A DNA stretch of 64,000 nucleotides, taken from assembly GCA_022497155.1 (NCBI GenBank), contig MU385737.1:248001-312000 (forward strand), read 5' to 3'. The notes beneath the pieces were generated by a model. The model saw only the letters and a program-made list of their open reading frames with translations, was not told where the DNA came from and did not search any database. The position numbers and the translations under genes were made by a program. The DNA comes from Whalleya microplaca (lineage: Eukaryota > Ascomycota > Sordariomycetes > Xylariales > Xylariaceae). Shown one piece after another: positions 57,575-64,000 of the stretch (positions are counted from its first letter, which is position 1; every line of letters starts with the position of its first letter).

Positions 57575-58620
57575 AATTGAATAATGATGATATATGCTGA
57601 AAAGATTGAGTATCAGTCAACAAGTATATATCTGATTCTGCGCTCAACGCAAGATGCTGCGAGTTCTTCAATAACTTGGATGGGCTTATTAAGTATCTAA
57701 GCAATGGCCTTGTTTCCTTGTCTCCAAGCTTCATTATTCTCGTAAAGACTCAAGTCGTTTCATAGCGAATAAAGAACCGTCGCTATCAAAGCGATGACAA
57801 TAGCACAAGATAATCTATAATAATAGGAACATAACAAAGATGGAAGCTATATTTAGAAACGGAAGAATATTCTTTTGCCATTCTACGTCATGCTTTACAT
57901 CACTGGGTGGAATGATGTTATTACACTCACCCATAGCTTTCGGACCTCAAAGATCAACGTGTTACCTACTGGTAGGTTTCGGTTGCTAGATCCAATGCTG
58001 TGACATGAAAGAGATTAGGAAAGCTTCACCAGGAAGGCTCAACGGGCTCATTTTTAATTTCGAGTCAATTATAGCTCTCGTTACTTACAAATTTGTTATT
58101 GGAGGCCTTTGGTGTGCCTTATACCCATACAGTAACTGAGCTGACAGGTGAACCAACTAGTGCTTGCTGCAGCAATGCTTCCCAGTACTGCATAAAAGGC
58201 CTAGATACACGATGACAAGAAAAAGTTCCATATGTGAACAGACCACCAAGGTCTGTTTCCCCTGGCCAACGTTAGGAAGCAGTACATGTGGCTCAGCAAC
58301 ACAATCCCTTGTGTCACACTTACAACTAAAGGGACAGCGCGCAGCTCTAAATAGGAGGTCTTGAATTGACTATTGTAAGCTCTAAGGAGGAGGAAAAACC
58401 AGTTGTGTGTGAGGGATCCTAGTAATACCCTAATGGAGCCTCGGATCGGCTTAACTGTTAATCCGGTGGACCCCTATAACAGCCCCTATAACAACCTCTG
58501 AGCCTGGCTCTGTGACACACCCCCTAGGGGTTCAGGATGACCTGAAAGGTATCCTGAAGGCCTATTCCTCCAGGCTCTCTACCCACCCCCGAGGCTGCCA
58601 AGACCAAGCTCTGAATAATA
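57575..58620. other. Transition from genes to repeat block
   Basis: AT-rich to mixed sequence with no supported gene. From about 58380 on, GC-richer words such as CCCTATAACAGCCCC repeat locally, marking the start of the repeat-rich block. Confidence 0.45.
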
Positions 58621-58635
58621 ATAACAAAATGCCCT

Positions 58636-58787
58636 GGCTCTCTCAGCAGTTCCTAGAAGGTGCCTGTCCTCTGGAATGCGTAAGAGGCACTTACAAAGCC
58701 ACTGATCGAAAAAACAAAAGCCCAGGCTCTCTCAGCAGTTCCTAAAGGGGTCGGACCTCAGGAATGCGTAAGAGGCACTTACAAAGC
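58636..58787. repeat. Two direct repeats of about 64 bp
   Basis: Copies at 58636-58699 and 58725-58787 (period 89 bp). Both begin GGCTCTCTCAGCAGTTCCT and end with GGAATGCGTAAGAGGCACTTACAAAGC in two parts, diverging only in the middle. Confidence 0.85.
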
Positions 58788-59118
58788 TCCCTAAAGGAGG
58801 AGCCCCTTATATAGATCGTCATCCAGGGGATCCCTAAGGTATATAACAATAACACCTTAACCATATATCCAGCCGTCAGGTTATAATATACTAATCGATC
58901 ACACAAAAGGAAATACTTAGCAGGTTAGCAGGTCAGCAGGTCCGCAAGAAGCTCAGCCTTATTAGCCTTGCGCTTACCGCCCTAGCAGTATTAGCCTACA
59001 AATTTGTCAGGAATTTTAAAATCCTCCTAATTCCCTTAACTCCCTTAAGAGAGCTTCGTTCTCAACTCTATTTATTAAGGCATATTAAGCCTCCTTCTAA
59101 TAATAAAGCATTATATTG

Positions 59119-59423
59119 TCTTAGGACAGGGTGTTAGGGTGAAGCGAAAGTGAGATATCAAGTCAAAAATGAGTGTATATCAGCTGCCAGAGCTATATAT
59201 GTGTGACTATCTGACTATCTGGTGATATCTGTGGTAAAAAAGTGAAGGAGATGTGAGGGAAAAGGTTAGCTAAATACAGGTATGTAATCCACTATAAATT
59301 GCCCTGTGGAGTGCCCTGTGGATACCCTGTGGAGTGCCCTGTGGAGTGCCCTGTGACGTGGCTCCAGGGGGCTTCTAGTGGCTCCTAAGCTGCTGTCAAT
59401 ACCCGTAATCCCCTGCCCCATTA
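59119..59423. repeat. Dispersed repeat, copy A (little mutated)
   Basis: About 305 bp, beginning GTCTTAGGACAGGGTGTTAG and ending GTAATCCCCTGCCCCATTA. Copy B follows 1.25 kb to the right in the same orientation. It includes an internal CCCTGTGGAGTG short tandem. Confidence 0.85.
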
Positions 59424-59471
59424 TATCCCTCCCTGATTTTTCAGCTAGCGTCCACGCAGCTGAAAAATCTG

Positions 59472-59494
59472 AAAAAAAAAAAAAAAAAAAAAAA
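59472..59494. repeat. Poly-A tract (A23)
   Basis: Twenty-three consecutive A just right of repeat copy A, possibly a retroelement tail. No element body recognised. Confidence 0.8.
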
Positions 59495-59571
59495 TGAGAA
59501 CACGCCCCACACTTGAATGCCTGACCTTCAGATCCGAAAAAAAAAAATTTTCACCCCAGGGACCTCAGGGT

Positions 59572-59822
59572 AACAGGTCAGATAACCACAGCTATTAGCA
59601 GCAGCAGCAGCAGGTCAGGTAACAGCAGGTGACAACAGGTCAGCTAGCCACAGCTAGCCACGGCTTTCAACAGGTCAGATAGCCACAGCTATCAGCAGCA
59701 GCAGGTCAGGTCAGGTGACCTCCCTGTAAGCCTCCCTAGCAGCTGACAGCAGGTGACAGCAGGTCAGCTAGTGACAGCAGGTCAGCTAGCCACAGCTATC
59801 AGCAGCAGCAGCTGACAGCCTC
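59572..59822. repeat. Degenerate CAGGTCAG / AGCCACAGCTATCAG / CAG array
   Basis: Words ACAGGTCAG, GCTAGCCACAGCTA, TATCAGCAGCAG and CAGGTGACA recur many times in irregular order. Similar words occur in the MITE minisatellite near 18.1 kb. Confidence 0.75.
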
Positions 59823-60365
59823 CCTTGCTGCTAAAGGTGGCATTCAAATGATGAGATGTATCAGGGTGTATAAAAAAGTGTTATCCGATATCGTCATCCA
59901 TACAAATTATATACGTGTCAATAGCTGGCTGCATCCAGCCATATACCAATAGCACAATCAGCTTATTACCGTTGCCCATATAAAATGGACAGGTTTATAT
60001 ACAAAAACATACGGTCTAGTGTCTCTGGTATTATCGCGCTTTATATTCCTGGTATATAAAAAAGAAAATTCGTAAATCGTGAGTAACAAGTGACGTGGAT
60101 GTGATATAAATAAAAGCAGCTGGCTAGCTATCGATTATATAGCTTAATTCGATTTATATGGGAGATAAATAGCTATCGGATAAAATAGAATGAAATAGTT
60201 CGCGTGCGACATATCGGATAAAAATAAAGTAAGCTTAACAGCATGTATTTTAAGTAGCTATTACTGGTGAATTTTATACCTCCGTAACGTATGGTATAAA
60301 AGGACTATTTTACTCGATTAATTAAAAGGTAAAGAAATTAAGGCTTATCCGGGAGTAAGCCAAAT

Positions 60366-60671
60366 GTTTTAAGACAAGGTGTTAAAGTAAAGCGAAAGTA
60401 AAATATTAAGTTAAAAATAAGTATATATTAGCTGCTAAAGCTATATATATATAACTATCTGACTATTTAGTAATATTTATAGTAAAAAAGTGAAAGAGAT
60501 ATAAAGGAAAAAGTTAACTAAATACAGGTATATAATCTACTATAAATTACCTTATGGAGTGCCCTATAAATACCTTATAAAGTGCCTTGTGAAATGCCTT
60601 ATAACGTGGCTCCAGGGGGCTTTTAATGGCTCCTAAGCTGCTGTTAATACCCGTAATCCCTTGCCCCATTA
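60366..60671. repeat. Dispersed repeat, copy B (RIP-mutated)
   Basis: Aligns by eye along its whole length with copy A at 59119-59423. Nearly all differences are G to A or C to T, mostly at CA/TG sites: for example GTTAGGGTGAAGCG becomes GTTAAAGTAAAGCG, and ATATCAAGTCAAAA becomes ATATTAAGTTAAAA. Confidence 0.85.
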
Positions 60672-63600
60672 CAATATCGGATTAGGGAAATTAAAAAGCT
60701 TTAAAAAAGTGTTATTATTAACGGTATATAAAAACCTTTTATAGCTCTTTAAAAGCCATTTATAAGTATATAACTAATTTAATATATAAAAATAATAAAA
60801 GCTCCTAAAATAACTCCCGCCTTTTATACCGCCGAGCGTTATAAATATTTAATTCTTATTATCGATTAAGCTTTTTTGCCGAAAGATTATACCGAACTAC
60901 TTTCCGTATTATTTTAAAAATATCTCGGGAATCTTTAAGGCTTTATAACGCGCTAATTTTATAAGCTATTAATTAGCCCAGTTTAATAAAAGCTTTTAAA
61001 GCGAGCTTAAGAAATTCCGTATAGCTAGCTGCCTTTAAATTTTAGAGATATTATAAGCCTTAGCTTTAATATAAGCTTTTTTCTAGTTATTAAGCTAGGT
61101 TTTAAGCCGTATCGAGCTTAACTATGCCGATTAAAATGTTTAAAAATATCTAACGCGTATGGCATTTAAAATACTCTAATTTAACGGGGCCAGCTGATTT
61201 TTTAAGGCACATAAAATTCTTTAAATTATAAGCTTTTTATTTTAGAGAAAATCTAGCTTAAAAAAGGCTGCTAAAAGAAGTTTCGAAATAACGGTAACTA
61301 AAATCTAATTTTAAATAGCTATATTATCTTGGGATAAGGTATTAGGGTAAAGGAGGTGTCACTTTATAGCTTAGCTGATCGGAGGTAATCAAGGCGACGA
61401 AAACAAAAAAGTTACTTATAATAGCGATTGATCGAAAGGAGAGATATATCTATTATCGGCGACAAAGCCATCTAAGCTGTATATATTGTTTTTAAGAATA
61501 AAAAAAAAACAAGCGATATATATATACTACGGCATATTAGCCCTATAATATTCTTTTTAAATTTTATTATAAATATCTTTATTATAAGAAAATTTAATTA
61601 ATTAATATAAACGTAAAAAATATTTATTTTATTTGCTTTTTAAAAGCTTTCGCTTTAAGCTTAACTGCCTTTTCTTTTTTATTTAATTTTACATATTTTC
61701 TAATAAACTTATGCCGTTTTATATGTTTTAATCGACTAAATTTAATAAAAAAAAAAGTTCTTTATCAATTAATAATAATTATATGTCTTTTGTAATCTAC
61801 CTAATTATTTTATTCCATAAAAAAAATAAACTATAGTCGTTTTTTTAACGCGATAAACTTATTTCCTATCTATTTATATAAAATATAAGCTTTCCTATTT
61901 CGATAGATAGCTTTTTGTCGTTCTTTTAAAAAAGATTAATATTAATTGAAATTTAAGAAACTTATATAGACTTTATATAATTTAGGCTAATGTTAGAATA
62001 TCTTTTTTGCTTAAAATAAACTAAAAATAAAAATAGGCTTAAATTCGGGTTCTCGTTTTAATTTATTAAAGCTATCAGATTAATCAATAACTTTATAAAC
62101 TATTATTTGTTTTATCTTTATAATCCAGCTTTTTATTTCTTGTTTTTTATTAATAAAATAAAAATTTTTATAAAAACGAAAAAATATAATAAAAAAGCGA
62201 AAAAAGCGAAAAATTAAATAAGCTACCTAAAAGCTATAATTAAACCTATTCTGCTATTATACCGTTTAAATAAATTTAATATAAGTAGAAACTATATTAT
62301 TTTATTAAACTTAAACCTAACGCAATCGATTAAAAGCAGCCCGAACTTTTTTTTTATTATAAATACTTATAAAATTAAATAAAAAAGTAATATAAGTTTT
62401 TATTAATATAATAATTAAAAAAAAATAAAAGCTGCCTTTTTTCTCAATATTAATAGTTATAAAATCGCGTAAATATATAAATGCCGTTAATATAAAAAAC
62501 CGGAAATTATTTAAAACAATCCGAAAAAAAAACTAGTCGTTAATTTAAATAACCTTTTAATTAAATTTTATAATAGTCCTAAAATAAACCTCCGTTTTAA
62601 TAAATTTTTTTTTAAAAATAGTAATACTTATTTAAATTATAGTAGCCATAGAAGTAATATTGTAATATTAACGTTTATAATAAACAAAAAAAATATTATA
62701 TAAACTTAATACTTTATTTATCTTTTATTTATTTTTATTATAATTAAAAAAGGCGTTTTAATTAAAAATAATTTCAGGCATTTTATCGCTTCTAATTAAT
62801 AAGAAATTTGTTTTTAAAAAATCGACAATTTATTTAATCTCTTACTTTAAGTATTACAACCTATTTTTAATCTAAGGTTTAGGTTTATATATTTTAATAA
62901 AAAGGCCGTAAAATTAATTAATAATATAAAAGTTAATATTAGCTATTATAATAAACGTATTAAAAATTAAAAAAAAAAGCTATTTTTGGAAAAGCAAATT
63001 AATAAGTAAAGTTATTCTAGCCTTATATTTAGGGTTGGAATCAGCCGCAAATTTAATTTTAGCTTTATTTTTAAATATAGCCTTAAACTTAATATTAGCT
63101 TTTAAAACAGACTTAAGGTTTTTATAAGCCGCTTAATTAACCTTTTTATTTTTATTCCGGTTCTTATATTTATTCTTCCTTTTCCTAAATAACTTTTTAA
63201 ATTGTAATAACTATAACGATATTTTAATATATAAAAAATAAAGTTTAAAGTATAATACTATAGCAATAAACTAATATAAAATTATAAAAAAACTAAACTA
63301 ATTAATTAAAAATAATAAAAAAAAAAAGGTTAACAAATAATTAAATAAAAATTATTAATAAATTAATATAAAAAAAACTTTTTTACGCCAGGTTTTAATT
63401 TATAATAAATAAAAATAAATTAAAAAGTCTTTTTTATTTTTAATTAATTATTTAAATTTATAATAAACCAGATATTAAATATAATAAAGCATTTAAGTTG
63501 TTATTACTAATTTTAAAAGTCGGCTTACTCGATTTAGCCTTAATACGTTTTTTAAGCTATTTATTATATTTTTTATTTATTTTATTTTTATATTTTATAC

Positions 63601-64000
63601 TCTTTTTTCCCTTTAATAATTATTAATTTAACTATTTATTCTTTATTTTCGCTTTATAATATTTATTTAATCAATTATTCGCAATTATATCGTAAGGCTT
63701 GTTATTGTATAAAGAGTAAAAAAAAAAAAGAACTTTTTTTATTAAGCTTTTACGTAAGTTGTCTATTTCCTTTTCCTTTATAAAAAGTCTTATATTTAAA
63801 AGTTAAATCTTTTATTGTAATAGTATTAATCGAAAGCTAAATAACCTTAAACGTTTTTATTGGGTTATAATAATTTGTTAAAATCTAATAAATATTTAAG
63901 ACAAAACGTATATCGGTAATCCTTCTCCTAAAACTCGTAAAATAAATACTAAACCCCCGCTATCTAATCGAATTAAATCTTATTAAAATAACCTTAATTT
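60672..64000. other. Extremely AT-rich block, probable RIP-degraded repeats
   Basis: 3.3 kb almost wholly A/T, no open reading frame of 60 codons or more on either strand, with TTAA/TATAA words dominating. A third copy of the start of the dispersed repeat is visible near 61325-61355 (ATCTTGGGATAAGGTATTAG), followed by different sequence. The block reaches the window edge. No transposase, reverse transcriptase or telomere repeat can be read. Confidence 0.7.

Noticed and set aside
59132..59424. Copy A as a solo LTR (starts TGTTAGGG; copy B ends CATTACA)
   Set aside because: TG...CA ends fit an LTR, but similarity between copies continues 13 bp to the left of the TG, so this is not the true border and no target duplication was seen.
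60672..64000. Telomere or CRISPR-like array at the right edge
   Set aside because: No TTAGGG array and no regularly spaced identical repeats; CRISPR is not expected in fungi. Best explained as RIP-degraded DNA.

Overview
The window is nuclear DNA from a filamentous ascomycete (Pezizomycotina). The evidence is many genes with short GT-AG introns (51 to 113 nt, a few longer), orthologues of typical fungal housekeeping genes, three HET-domain genes, fungal-type P450s, small secreted cysteine-rich proteins, and an AT-rich repeat block with the C-to-T and G-to-A pattern of repeat-induced point mutation (RIP). The class is probably Sordariomycetes, but that is only an impression from gene style.

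Layout. 1-12.6 kb is mostly conserved minus-strand genes: the 3' end of an unknown gene, then protein phosphatase inhibitor 2 (GLC8), the UV-damage endonuclease (UVE1), a membrane RING-H2 protein and a SET-domain ribosomal lysine methyltransferase (RKM4-like). Long low-complexity intergenic stretches lie between them. 12.6-18.4 kb is gene-poor. It holds possible coding remnants, one unrecognised spliced gene and a 470-bp hAT-like MITE with an intact 8-bp target duplication. 18.4-34 kb holds a HET gene, YAR1, SPO11 (7 exons, one GC-AG intron), lanosterol synthase (ERG7), SGT1 and a pisatin-demethylase-like P450. 34-45 kb holds a small cysteine-pair protein, a second HET gene, SRP54 and a third HET gene. 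45-57.6 kb is an accessory stretch: an AA1-like secreted protein, a twice-frameshifted P450, a six-cysteine secreted protein, an M43-type secreted metalloprotease and a small TPR-like protein, all widely spaced. 57.6-64 kb has no recognisable genes. It is a repeat-rich, increasingly AT-rich block with a direct repeat pair in which one copy carries dense RIP-type transitions.

The conserved genes do not form one pathway. They cover DNA repair and recombination (UVE1, SPO11), translation and ribosome assembly (RKM4, YAR1), protein targeting (SRP54), ubiquitin and co-chaperone functions (RING, SGT1), phosphatase control (GLC8) and sterol synthesis (ERG7). The accessory part suggests self/non-self recognition (HET genes) and possible host or environment interaction (secreted proteins, P450s). 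I saw no biosynthetic gene cluster, CRISPR array, tRNA or rRNA. Exon coordinates were derived by hand from splice signals and reading-frame continuity. They are inferences, strongest where protein family conservation crosses the junction.
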